9,060 nt of DNA from JBHEPS01 sp046261635 (GTDB lineage Bacteria > Acidobacteriota > Thermoanaerobaculia > Gp7-AA8): positions 1 through 9,060 of the forward strand of contig JBHEOL010000014.1 in NCBI GenBank assembly GCA_046261635.1. The letters are read 5' to 3'. A program made the position numbers and the translations under genes. Positions 1 to 7,199 of this stretch are shown piece after piece. The notes below the pieces were generated by a model, which searched no databases, was not told where the DNA came from, and saw only the letters and a list, made by a program, of their open reading frames with translations. Position 1 is the stretch's first letter. Each line of letters opens with the position of its first letter.

Positions 1-47
1 TGGAGGTTGCGGGCGATCTCCGCGTCGCTCGTCGTCAACGATGCCAC
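1..47 (-). CDS. 5' end of a leftward gene, product unknown (partial)
   Basis: The first 15 codons read leftward from a GTG at 47-45 and give MASLTTSDAEIARNL before the window ends. Almost every third codon position is G or C, as in the other genes here. A strong Shine-Dalgarno run, AGGAGGAGG (complement of 55-63), sits 7 bases upstream of the GTG. An ATG at 52-50 is worse: it reads only five codons to a stop. The short N-terminal SDAEIARNL-type sequence would suit several small proteins (a CoA-binding-domain protein is one guess), but 15 residues cannot identify a family. The GTG lies in the loop of a small perfect inverted repeat (39-54). The gene diverges from the aminotransferase gene at 257. 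Confidence 0.5.
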   Translation of the reverse strand, partial: MASLTTSDAEIARNL

Positions 48-140
48 CGCATCGCCTCCTCCTCGCTCCTTGATCTCGCCTCGCAAGCTCCACCAGCGCG
101 GCCCCTCTGGTTTCTTTCACAGCCTCTCAGGATGACGGGG
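48..140. other. Divergent intergenic segment, possible dispersed-repeat fragment
   Basis: No gene is supported here. Read leftward, the segment begins GTCATCCTGAG (complement of about 126-136), continues through a purine-rich stretch and ends in the Shine-Dalgarno run of the left-edge gene. The GTCATCCTGAG phrase resembles dispersed non-coding repeats I associate with acidobacterial contigs, and it abuts the heptamer array directly. That resemblance is recollection, not a search result. Confidence 0.25.
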
Positions 141-225
141 CCTTTACTTCTGACTTCTGCTTTCTGCCTTCTGCCTTTTCTTCTGGCTCTTGGTTTCTGG
201 CTTCTGGCTTTCCCACTGGCTTTCC
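141..225. repeat. Degenerate heptamer array A (CTTCTGC orientation)
   Basis: A pyrimidine-rich array of CTTCTGC/CTTCTGA units at about 148-175 decays into CTTCTGG-type units up to about 225. Positions 163-182 are the exact reverse complement of 4301-4320 (20 of 20 bases). The boundary motif CTTTACTTCTG at 142-152 recurs at 4386-4396 and 4419-4429. It is therefore the same element family as the arrays at 4301-4460 and 8873-8918. It lies just upstream of the aminotransferase promoter. Confidence 0.85.
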
Positions 226-241
226 CGCGCCCCTCATCCGT

Positions 242-247
242 TAGAAT
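242..247 (+). promoter_or_regulatory. -10 box (TAGAAT) of the aminotransferase gene
   Basis: TAGAAT differs from the sigma70 consensus TATAAT at one base and lies 9 bases before the ATG at 257. No Shine-Dalgarno sequence lies between. Initiation 6-8 bases downstream of the box would give an almost leaderless mRNA. No convincing -35 box is visible; that region lies in the degenerate tail of array A. The arrangement matches the one ahead of ppa. Confidence 0.5.
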
Positions 248-256
248 CCCTCCCTG

Positions 257-1432
257 ATGACAGCGACCCCACGCACCGACTCTCTCCGGCCGGCGGCGCG
301 AAGCCAGCGGCTCGGCTTTTCGGACATCGTCCGCATTCGCAATGAAGTTCTCGCGATGACCGCGGCCGGGAAGAAGGTGATCCGGCTCGAGGGGGGAGAA
401 CCGTTTCCGCCCACGCCCCCGTTCGTCATCGACGCGATCAAGGACGCGCTCGACCGGGGGGAGACGCGGTACGCGCCCTCGTCGGGCATTCCGAAGCTCC
501 TCGCCGCGATCTGCGCGAAGCTCGAGCGGAAGAACGGGATCTCGACCGAGCCATCGGGAGTGATCGTGGTGAACGGCGGCGCCCACGGCCTGTTCTGCTC
601 GTTTCAGGCGACCCTCGACGAGGGCGACGAGGCGATCTTCCTCTCGCCCTACTGGACGCCGATCCGGGACCTGGTCCGCTACGCCGGGGGCGAGCCGGTG
701 ATGGTTCCGTGGCAGGAGGCCGCCGAGACATCGGCCGCCTCGGCGATCGAGCGGCATCTGACTTCCCGCAGCCGGCTGATTTACGTCAACTCTCCTTCGA
801 ACCCGACGGGAAGGGTTTTGGACCGAGCGGGGCTCGAGGCGATCGCCGAGCTGGCGATTCGCCGGAATCTTCTCGTGATCTCGGATGAGGCGTACGAAGA
901 CCTGACGTGGGACGGCACGCACGTTTCGATCGGCTCGCTCCCGGGGATGTCCGAGCGGACCATCACGGTATTCACGCTCAGCAAGACCTATGCGCTCACG
1001 GGCGGCCGGATTGGATACGTCGTCGCGAGTCCGCCGTTCATGGAAGTGCTTCGGAAGCTCGTGCTGAATTCGACCAACGGCGTCTCGACGCCGACCCAGT
1101 TCGGCGCGCTTGCAGCGCTGACGGACGGTTCGGGGTGGATCGAGGAGAAGAAAGACGAGTATCGGCAGCGGCGTGATTTTCTGGTCGAAAGCGCGCGGGC
1201 TGCGGGGTTCGAATGCGCGGTTCCGGCCGGGGCTTTCTACCTCTTCGCGAACGTCAGCAGGCGGCTGGGACAGGACTCCTGGGCTGCGATGAAGGAGTTG
1301 CTCGACTCGACCGGCATCGCGACCGTGCCGGGAGCCGTCTTCGGCGCCGAGGGAGAGGGTCACCTCCGGATGTCGTACTCGACCTCGATGAGCGTGCTCG
1401 AACAGGCCGACGCCGCGCTCCGCCGGCTCTGA
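257..1432 (+). CDS. Class I/II PLP-dependent aminotransferase
   Basis: A 391-residue fold-type I aminotransferase of the aspartate aminotransferase superfamily, expected to be cytoplasmic and to transfer amino groups between an amino acid and a 2-oxo acid. Visible signatures in order: an N-terminal LEGGEPFPPTP segment (44-54); NPTG at 182-185; D210 and Y213 in ISDEAYEDL, which contact the cofactor ring; SK at 242-243, with K243 the expected Schiff-base lysine; R251 in GGRIGY, a phosphate contact; and R371 in LRMSYS, the expected substrate-carboxylate arginine. Length is normal and no key residue is missing. The ATG at 257 has no Shine-Dalgarno sequence but follows a TAGAAT box by 9 bases, so a near-leaderless start is likely. 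Substrate cannot be fixed from sequence; aspartate or an aromatic or branched amino acid are all possible. lysS follows after 76 bases. Confidence 0.9.
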   Translation: MTATPRTDSLRPAARSQRLGFSDIVRIRNEVLAMTAAGKKVIRLEGGEPFPPTPPFVIDAIKDALDRGETRYAPSSGIPKLLAAICAKLERKNGISTEPSGVIVVNGGAHGLFCSFQATLDEGDEAIFLSPYWTPIRDLVRYAGGEPVMVPWQEAAETSAASAIERHLTSRSRLIYVNSPSNPTGRVLDRAGLEAIAELAIRRNLLVISDEAYEDLTWDGTHVSIGSLPGMSERTITVFTLSKTYALTGGRIGYVVASPPFMEVLRKLVLNSTNGVSTPTQFGALAALTDGSGWIEEKKDEYRQRRDFLVESARAAGFECAVPAGAFYLFANVSRRLGQDSWAAMKELLDSTGIATVPGAVFGAEGEGHLRMSYSTSMSVLEQADAALRRL

Positions 1433-1473
1433 TTCGCTGATATCTTAAGGCGCGCATTGCGCAGGGAAGACGT

Positions 1474-1491
1474 CGGAGGCTGAAGCCTCCG
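1474..1491 (+). promoter_or_regulatory. Perfect hairpin in the lysS leader
   Basis: CGGAGGC (1474-1480) and GCCTCCG (1485-1491) form a 7-bp perfect stem around a TGAA loop. No T run follows, so it is not an ordinary intrinsic terminator. It ends 5 bases before the lysS Shine-Dalgarno sequence (GGGAGA, 1497-1502), which is 6 bases from the GTG start. It could be a leader structure of lysS, an mRNA-processing or stability element, or a copy of a REP-like dispersed palindrome. Which one cannot be told from a single copy. Confidence 0.5.
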
Positions 1492-1508
1492 CCACTGGGA
1501 GAACATCG

Positions 1509-3077
1509 GTGTCCAGCGAAGAGGAAACCATCCAGCCGGAATCGGAGCTGATCCGCGTCCGGCGCGAGAAATTCGACCGCATCGTGGAGCTCGGTTACCA
1601 GCCGTGGCCGACCCGCGCCGAGGCGAGCATCACGATCGGGGAGGTCGTTTCCCGCTTCACGTCGGCATCAGCCGAGGAGCTCGACGCGAGTCCTTTCGAA
1701 GTGAAGATCGCCGGGCGCGTCATGACGATGCGCGACCACGGCAAGACTGCCTTCCTCGACCTCGCGGAAGGGCGCGCGCGGGTTCAGATCTATCTCCGGA
1801 AAGATGCGGTTTCCGACCGTGAGTGGCAGCTCTACGGCAACCTCGACGTCGGGGACTGGATCTCGATTTCCGGAACCGTGTTCCGAACCCGGAAGGGAGA
1901 GCTCTCGATCAAGGCCTCGGCCATCGGGTTCCTGGCGAAGTGCTTCCGCCCCCTTCCCGAAAAATGGCACGGGCTGACCGACGTCGAGCAGCGGTACCGC
2001 CAGCGCTATCTCGACCTGATCGTCAACGACGAGGTGAAGGAAGTCTTCGAGACGCGCGCCCGCGTGGTCCGCTACATCCGCAACTGGTTCGACTCGCACG
2101 GATACGTCGAGGTGGAAACACCGATGATGCAGCCGATCGCGGGCGGCGCGACCGCCCGCCCGTTCATCACGCATCACAACGCCCTCGATATCGAGCTTTT
2201 CCTCCGCGTCGCGCCGGAGCTCTATCTCAAGCGCCTCATCGTCGGCGGCTTCCAGCGGGTGTACGAGATCAATCGCAACTTCCGGAACGAGGGCATCTCG
2301 CTCCAGCACAACCCGGAGTTCACCATGCTCGAGTTCTATCAGGCGTGGGCGGACTACCGCGACCTGATGGAGCTGACCGAGGAGCTGCTCAGCGGCCTGG
2401 TCCTGGACGTGAAAGGGGCGGACTCACTCCGCTGGAAAGATCGCGAGATCTCGTTCGCCCGCCCCTTCGCTCGCTACACGATGAAGGAAGCGATCGTCCA
2501 CTTCGCCTCGAAGAAAGGGACGACGATCGATCCTGCGGCGCTCGAGAACCGGGAGAGCCTCCTTCAGCTCGCGAAAGCGCACGCCGAACCGCGGCACGTT
2601 CATGCCGACGGAACCGAGGGGCCGCCGAGCGAGGGCGCCGCTCCGATCGATTCGATGAACTACGGGCGGCTGCTCGCGGAGCTGTTCGAGACCGTGGCCG
2701 AGGACCAGCTCATCCACCCGACCTTCATCACCGATTTTCCAGTCGAAGTCTCCCCCCTCTCCAAGCAGCGCTCCGACGACCCGCGGTGGGTCGAGCGGTT
2801 CGAGCTCTACATCGGCGGGATGGAGATGGCAAACGCATTCTCCGAGCTCAACGACCCGGACGAGCAGGCGCGGCGCTTCCGCCAGCAGCTGTCCGAGCGC
2901 GAGAAGGGCGACGATGAGGCTCACCAGATGGACGAGGACTACGTTCGCGCTCTCGAGTTCGGCATGCCGCCGACCGGAGGCGAAGGCCTCGGGATCGACC
3001 GGCTCACCATGATGCTCACCGACTCCCCCTCCATCCGCGACGTGATCCTGTTTCCTCTGATGCGACCGAGGGGATGA
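1509..3077 (+). CDS. lysS: Lysine--tRNA ligase, class II
   Basis: A 522-residue class II lysyl-tRNA synthetase, which charges tRNA-Lys with lysine in the cytoplasm using ATP. The N-terminal OB-fold anticodon-binding domain spans about 64-140 (VKIAGRVMTMRDHGKTAFLDL and the following strands). The catalytic core follows: YLDLIVNDEV (167-176), motif 1 around 184-210 (ending in EVETPMMQPI), motif 2 FRNEGISLQHNPEFTMLEFY (258-277), the GGMEMANAFSELNDP segment (436-450), and motif 3 GEGLGIDRLTMML (491-503) with the terminal LFPLMRP (514-520). A hydrophilic stretch at about 355-385 (AEPRHVHADGTEGPPSEGAA) looks like a small lineage insertion between core elements. The GTG start has a GGGAGA ribosome binding site 6 bases upstream, and no better upstream start fits. 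The 3' end overlaps the next gene by ATGA, implying translational coupling. Confidence 0.97.
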   Translation: MSSEEETIQPESELIRVRREKFDRIVELGYQPWPTRAEASITIGEVVSRFTSASAEELDASPFEVKIAGRVMTMRDHGKTAFLDLAEGRARVQIYLRKDAVSDREWQLYGNLDVGDWISISGTVFRTRKGELSIKASAIGFLAKCFRPLPEKWHGLTDVEQRYRQRYLDLIVNDEVKEVFETRARVVRYIRNWFDSHGYVEVETPMMQPIAGGATARPFITHHNALDIELFLRVAPELYLKRLIVGGFQRVYEINRNFRNEGISLQHNPEFTMLEFYQAWADYRDLMELTEELLSGLVLDVKGADSLRWKDREISFARPFARYTMKEAIVHFASKKGTTIDPAALENRESLLQLAKAHAEPRHVHADGTEGPPSEGAAPIDSMNYGRLLAELFETVAEDQLIHPTFITDFPVEVSPLSKQRSDDPRWVERFELYIGGMEMANAFSELNDPDEQARRFRQQLSEREKGDDEAHQMDEDYVRALEFGMPPTGGEGLGIDRLTMMLTDSPSIRDVILFPLMRPRG

Positions 3078-4294
3078 CGCGGATGCCGGGGCGATACGAA
3101 GTCGGGGTGGCGCTCCGCTACGTCTGGATGGCCGGAAAACGGCGGCATACGGCGTTCCTGACGATCATCAGCACCCTCGGACTCGCGGTCGGCGTCGCCA
3201 CGCTTCTGATCTCCCTCTCCCTTCTTTCCGGCCTCCAGGATCAGATCAAGGGGCGGCTGATCGCCTCGACCCCGCAGATCCTGATCGAGCCGGTCGCCGC
3301 GAGCGGCATCGAGTCGGCGGAACAGATCCGCCAGATCCTGGCGGCCACTCCCGATGCGAAGGTGCAGTCCGTCGTCGCCGGCATCGCCTGGGCATCCGAC
3401 CGATCCGGCCACCACGGCCGCCCCGTCCGCATCCGCTCCTACGAAGAAGGAGAGGCGCCGGAAGCCGATGCCTCGTTCGGGCGGAGGTGGGAGGCCGACT
3501 CGGGATCTCTCGACCCAATTTACCTGTCTCGCGACTTCGCCAACGCCGTCGGCCTTTTCCTGCGCGACGAGATCGTGATCGTCTCCCCGCGCCAGAGACT
3601 GACTCCCTTCGGTCCGGTGCCGATCCACAAGACCTACCGCATCGCCCGGATCCTCCCCGTCACCCAGGATCAGAACGCACCGGAGGCGAGGCTTCCCTTC
3701 GAGGAAACCAGCCGCCTGTTCGCCACCGGAGGCAACCCGACCGCGATCGAGGTCTACACCTCGCTTCCCCGCGCCGAGCGCCTCGTCGACGATCTTCAGG
3801 CCCGGAACCTCCCGGTGATCATCCGTGACTGGGAGGAGATCAACAAACCGCTCTTCCTCGCCCTCCGCCTCGAGAAAATCGTGATGTTCGCGACCATCTC
3901 TCTGATCATCTTCGTCGCGGCTCTCAACCTCGTATCTTCGGTCGCCATGCTCATCGTCGAGAAGCGCCCGCAGGTCGGCGTGCTCCGTACCCTCGGCGCG
4001 TCCGAGAATTCGATCCTCGCCATCTTTCTCTCCGTCGGCCTGCTCATCGGCCTGGGGGGCACTCTGCTCGGCAACATCATCGGCCTCGGCGTCTCGTGGG
4101 CCGCCGAGCGGTTCCAGCTCATCCCTCTGCCGAGCGATGTCTACGCCCTCGCCCACCTTCCGTTCCAGATCGAGCTGCGAGAAGTGATCGGCGTGAACCT
4201 GATCGCCATCGTCCTCTCGATTCTCGCGACCTGGTACCCCGCCCGCCTCGCCTCAAAGCTCGATCCGATCTCCGCGATCCGATCGGGAGAGTGA
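3074..4294 (+). CDS. LolC/LolE-type lipoprotein-releasing ABC transporter permease
   Basis: A 406-residue inner-membrane permease of the MacB/LolC/LolE fold. With a LolD ATPase this family detaches outer-membrane lipoproteins from the inner membrane and hands them to LolA. A short cytoplasmic N-terminus (YEVGVALRYVW) precedes TM1 (about 27-52). A large periplasmic domain spans about 55-265. The three C-terminal TMs lie at about 268-295, 314-344 and 370-390. The family signature PLFLALRLEKIVMF is at 259-272, EKRPQVGVLRTLGAS at 296-310, and PLPSDVY at 351-357. The first ATG overlaps the lysS stop (ATGA), but GAGGGG (3068-3073) abuts it and lies 9 bases before a second in-frame ATG at 3083, which may be the true start. 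No lolD gene follows; the gene runs straight into the repeat block. LolC, LolE or a fused LolF-like subunit cannot be told apart here. Confidence 0.92.
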   Translation: MTRMPGRYEVGVALRYVWMAGKRRHTAFLTIISTLGLAVGVATLLISLSLLSGLQDQIKGRLIASTPQILIEPVAASGIESAEQIRQILAATPDAKVQSVVAGIAWASDRSGHHGRPVRIRSYEEGEAPEADASFGRRWEADSGSLDPIYLSRDFANAVGLFLRDEIVIVSPRQRLTPFGPVPIHKTYRIARILPVTQDQNAPEARLPFEETSRLFATGGNPTAIEVYTSLPRAERLVDDLQARNLPVIIRDWEEINKPLFLALRLEKIVMFATISLIIFVAALNLVSSVAMLIVEKRPQVGVLRTLGASENSILAIFLSVGLLIGLGGTLLGNIIGLGVSWAAERFQLIPLPSDVYALAHLPFQIELREVIGVNLIAIVLSILATWYPARLASKLDPISAIRSGE

Positions 4295-4463
4295 GGGGGG
4301 AAGAAAAGGCAGAAGGCAGAGGGCAGAAGGCAGAAGCGAAAAACAGAGTCCGGCAAGCGTTTTCTTTTGTTGCCGTTGTTTCTGACTTTACTTCTGCCTT
4401 CTGCCTTCTGACTTCTGCCTTTACTTCTGCCTTCTGCCTTCTGCCTTCTGCCTTCTGACTTTG
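4295..4463. repeat. Heptamer array B, two oppositely oriented arms
   Basis: This fills the gap between the permease stop and ppa. The left arm (4301-4336) carries GCAGAAG units and is preceded by GGGGGG (4295-4300). The right arm (about 4381-4460) carries about ten CTTCTGC/CTTCTGA units with two internal CTTTACTTCTG junctions (4386-4396, 4419-4429). The arms are reverse complements, so the transcript or a single strand could fold into one large imperfect hairpin. A nested stem sits at the tip: CGGCAA (4351-4356) with TTGCCG (4370-4375), flanked by CAGA (4344-4347) and TCTG (4381-4384). Reading frames stay open through parts of the block on both strands only because the unit itself lacks stops; no gene is supported. 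Confidence 0.92.
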
Positions 4464-4469
4464 TATAAT
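4464..4469 (+). promoter_or_regulatory. -10 box (TATAAT) of ppa
   Basis: A perfect TATAAT consensus lies 8 bases before the ppa ATG at 4478, with no Shine-Dalgarno sequence between. This predicts a leaderless or nearly leaderless mRNA. The -35 position (about 4440-4447) falls inside the heptamer array and shows no TTGACA-like hexamer; the nearest candidate is a repeat-derived TTCTGC at 4439-4444 with a long 19-base spacer. Confidence 0.65.
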
Positions 4470-4477
4470 CCCGGCCC

Positions 4478-5029
4478 ATGCACCCTTGGCACGACGTCGA
4501 CCTCGGGGATCAGGTTCCTTACCTGATACCGGTGGTCATCGAGGTCCCGAAGGGGTCGAAGAACAAGTACGAGCTCGATAAGAAGAGTGGGCTGCTGCGG
4601 GTCGACCGGGTATTGTTCAGCTCGGTTCATTACCCCGCGAATTACGGCTTCATCCCCCGCACCTATTGCGAGGATCACGATCCCCTCGACGTCCTCGTCC
4701 TCGGTCAGGAGCCGGTGGTTCCCCTCACGATCATGCTCGCCAAGCCGATCGGGGTCATGAAAATGATCGACCACGGCGAGGCCGACGACAAGATCATCGC
4801 CGTCCACGCCAACGATCCCGAGTACGTCCACTACGACTCGATCCATCAGCTGGCGCCCCACCGGACGATGGAGCTGAGCCGGTTCTTCCAGGACTACAAG
4901 ATCCTCGAGGAGAAGCTGGTGGTGGTCGAGCGGTTCCTGGACCGCGCCGAGGCTCTGGAGGTGATTCTCGACGCGATCGCCTTCTACGGCCGGGAGAGGG
5001 CGCAACTCTTGCCTGAAGGGTACCGGTAA
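4478..5029 (+). CDS. ppa: Inorganic pyrophosphatase, family I
   Basis: A 183-residue soluble family I inorganic diphosphatase. It hydrolyses pyrophosphate to two phosphates in the cytoplasm with Mg2+, pulling forward reactions such as tRNA charging and nucleotide-sugar synthesis. By comparison with the E. coli enzyme the active-site set is complete: E22 (VVIEVPKG), K30 and E32 (KYELD), R44 (VDR), Y56 (ANYGFIP), the metal-binding triad D66/D68/D71 in the signature EDHDPLDVLVLG, D98, D103, K105, and Y140/K141. The N-terminus MHPWHDVDLG is typical of one bacterial subgroup, which supports the ATG at 4478 although it has no ribosome binding site. It is probably expressed from its own TATAAT promoter downstream of the repeat block. 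glgX follows after 49 bases. Confidence 0.96.
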   Translation: MHPWHDVDLGDQVPYLIPVVIEVPKGSKNKYELDKKSGLLRVDRVLFSSVHYPANYGFIPRTYCEDHDPLDVLVLGQEPVVPLTIMLAKPIGVMKMIDHGEADDKIIAVHANDPEYVHYDSIHQLAPHRTMELSRFFQDYKILEEKLVVVERFLDRAEALEVILDAIAFYGRERAQLLPEGYR

Positions 5030-5078
5030 CCCCGGGGCCTCACCCATCCGCCCCGAATTTTGAGGAGCATCGAATCGA

Positions 5079-7199
5079 ATGAACATCCGGGTCTGGCCGG
5101 GACGGCCTTTTCCACTCGGAGCCACGTACGACGGCGCCGGGACGAATTTCGCTCTTTTTTCCGAGGCGGCTGAGAAAGTCGAGCTCTGCCTGTTCGACGA
5201 GAACGGGACGGAGACGCGCCTCATGCTGCCCGAGATGACCGCGCTCTGCTGGCACGGGTATCTTCCCGACATCGGTCCCGGGCAGCGCTACGGTTTCCGG
5301 GTTCACGGCCGCTGGGAGCCAGAGCGGGGACTGCGCTGCAATCCGGCCAAACTGCTGATCGACCCCTACGCGAAAGCGATCGAGGGAGAGGTGCGGTGGG
5401 ACGAGGCTGTCTTTCCGTATGAGTTCGACAAACCGGATCAATCGCGGAACGATCGCGACAGCGCGGAGTTCATGCCGAAGTCCGTCGTGATCGAGCCGTA
5501 CTTCGACTGGGGCAACGACCGGCAGCCGGCGCGTCCCTGGCACGAGACGATCATTTACGAAGTACACGTGAAAGGATTCACGGCGCGGCACCCTGCCATC
5601 CCGGAAGAGTTTCGAGGAACCTATCTCGGCCTGGCGCATCCCGCGGCAATCCGGCACTTCAAGGAGCTCGGCATCACGGCGGTCGAGCTGCTCCCAGTCC
5701 ATCAGTTCATTCACGACGCGCATCTGGTGGATCGCGGCCTGCGCAATTACTGGGGCTACAACTCGATCGGCTACCTCGCCCCGCACAACGAGTACGCGAC
5801 CACGCACCGCCGGGCTGGCCGCCAGGTCCAGGAGTTCAAGCAGATGGTGCGGACGCTCCATCGCGAGGGGATCGAAGTGATTCTCGACGTCGTCTACAAC
5901 CACACGGCTGAGGGAAATCACATGGGCCCGATCCTCTCGTACAAGGGGATCGACAATCCGGCTTACTACCGGCTGATGGCGGACGAGCCGCGCTTCTACA
6001 TGGATTACACCGGTACGGGGAACAGCCTCAACATGCGGCATCCCCACGTGCTGCAGCTGATCATGGACTCGCTCCGCTACTGGGTCCTCGAGATGCACGT
6101 GGACGGTTTCCGCTTCGACCTGGCGGCGACCCTGGCCCGCGAGCTTCACGACGTCGATCGTCTCTCGGCGTTCTTCGACATCATTCAACAGGATCCGGTG
6201 ATCAGTCAGGTCAAGCTGATCGCGGAACCGTGGGACGTCGGAGAGGGTGGATATCAGGTAGGAAACTTCCCTCCCCTCTGGTCCGAATGGAACGGCAAGT
6301 ACCGCGATTCGGTTCGTGACTTCTGGCGCAGCATGGACCAGACTCTCGGCCAGTTCGCCAACCGCGTCACGGGGAGCTCGGATCTGTACGCCGGTGACGG
6401 CCGCCGCCCTCACGCGAGCATCAACTTCATCACCGCGCACGACGGGTTTACTCTGCGCGACCTCGTCTCCTTCAACGACAAGCACAACGAGGCCAACGGC
6501 GAGAACAACCGGGACGGTGAAACCCACAACCGCTCATGGAACAGCGGCGTCGAAGGGGAAACCGACGATCCGAAAATCCTGGCCCTCCGGAGCCGCCAGC
6601 AGCGCAATTTACTGGCGACGCTGTTCCTCTCCCAGGGCATCCCGATGATTCTCGCCGGCGACGAACTCGGCAGGACCCAGGGCGGCAACAACAACGCCTA
6701 CTGTCAGGACAACGAGACCTCGTGGCTCGACTGGGAGAATGTCGACGACGACCTTCTCGAGTTCACCCAGCGCCTCATCGCCTTCCGCCAGAATCATCCC
6801 GTCTTCCGAAGACGGCGCTTCTTTCAGGGGCGGCCACTGCATGGGGAAGGTGTGAGCGATATCGGCTGGTTCCGCCCGGACGGCGGACCAATGGCCCAGC
6901 AGGACTGGCGGCGCGGCTTTGCCAAGAGTCTCGGCGTCTTTCTGAACGGAAAGGCGATCCCGACCCCGGACGAGCACGGGCAACGAATCATCGATTCGGA
7001 TTTCTACATCCTTTTCAACGCCCACTACGAGCCGCTCGAATTCAGCCTTCCTTCCGAGCACTGGGGAAAGCGGTGGGTCAAAGTCATCGACACATCCCAG
7101 CCGCTTCCCGAAAGGCGTCATCATGTCCTGGAGGCTCTCGACAAGATCGAGGTCACGGGACGCGGGATCGTCATTCTTCAGGAGGACGGGACGGTCTGA
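5079..7199 (+). CDS. glgX: Glycogen debranching enzyme GlgX/TreX-type (GH13)
   Basis: A 706-residue isoamylase-type debranching enzyme that hydrolyses alpha-1,6 branch points of glycogen or its limit dextrin in the cytoplasm. An N-terminal CBM48-like beta domain covers about 8-110 (PFPLGATYDGAGTNFALFSE, then YGFRVHG). The GH13 barrel follows with all four conserved regions: DVVYNHT (270-276), GFRFDLAAT with nucleophile D347, LIAEPWDVG with acid/base E383, and FITAHDG with D455. Further family sequence is MILAGDELGRTQGGNNNAYCQDN (523-545, of which only part is needed to recognise it). A C-terminal beta domain closes the protein. Length matches the family. The ATG follows a GAGGAG motif at a long 11-base spacing. 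No other glycogen or trehalose gene is present, so glycogen breakdown is preferred over a TreXYZ role. The last 22 bases overlap the end of the convergent orphan gene. Confidence 0.95.
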   Translation: MNIRVWPGRPFPLGATYDGAGTNFALFSEAAEKVELCLFDENGTETRLMLPEMTALCWHGYLPDIGPGQRYGFRVHGRWEPERGLRCNPAKLLIDPYAKAIEGEVRWDEAVFPYEFDKPDQSRNDRDSAEFMPKSVVIEPYFDWGNDRQPARPWHETIIYEVHVKGFTARHPAIPEEFRGTYLGLAHPAAIRHFKELGITAVELLPVHQFIHDAHLVDRGLRNYWGYNSIGYLAPHNEYATTHRRAGRQVQEFKQMVRTLHREGIEVILDVVYNHTAEGNHMGPILSYKGIDNPAYYRLMADEPRFYMDYTGTGNSLNMRHPHVLQLIMDSLRYWVLEMHVDGFRFDLAATLARELHDVDRLSAFFDIIQQDPVISQVKLIAEPWDVGEGGYQVGNFPPLWSEWNGKYRDSVRDFWRSMDQTLGQFANRVTGSSDLYAGDGRRPHASINFITAHDGFTLRDLVSFNDKHNEANGENNRDGETHNRSWNSGVEGETDDPKILALRSRQQRNLLATLFLSQGIPMILAGDELGRTQGGNNNAYCQDNETSWLDWENVDDDLLEFTQRLIAFRQNHPVFRRRRFFQGRPLHGEGVSDIGWFRPDGGPMAQQDWRRGFAKSLGVFLNGKAIPTPDEHGQRIIDSDFYILFNAHYEPLEFSLPSEHWGKRWVKVIDTSQPLPERRHHVLEALDKIEVTGRGIVILQEDGTV

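Noticed and set aside
35..1363. Long leftward open frame (442 codons) across the aminotransferase gene
   Set aside because: It is antisense to a gene with all catalytic motifs; the product is Arg-rich without any family signature. Its openness comes from high GC.
1823..2917. Rightward 364-codon frame inside lysS
   Set aside because: Out-of-frame shadow with an Arg/Pro-rich product; lysS in the other frame has motifs 1-3.
2939..4156. Leftward 405-codon frame opposite the permease
   Set aside because: Charged, low-complexity Asp/Arg/Glu-rich product antisense to a clear membrane protein; a GC artefact.
4096..4458. Small genes within the repeat block (either strand)
   Set aside because: The frames stay open only because the heptamer has no stop codon; the products are repeats such as QKAEGRR or LLPSAFC.
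4307..4460. CRISPR array
   Set aside because: Units are contiguous 7-base tandem repeats with no unique spacers, and no cas genes are present.
5030..5037. CCCCGGGG palindrome after ppa
   Set aside because: An 8-base palindrome is expected by chance in GC-rich DNA and lacks a T run.
5040..6527. Leftward 495-codon frame opposite glgX
   Set aside because: Antisense to a complete GH13 enzyme with all four conserved regions; no recognisable domain of its own.
7183..7199. Intrinsic terminator between glgX and the convergent gene
   Set aside because: The two genes overlap by 22 bases and no stem followed by a T run is visible.
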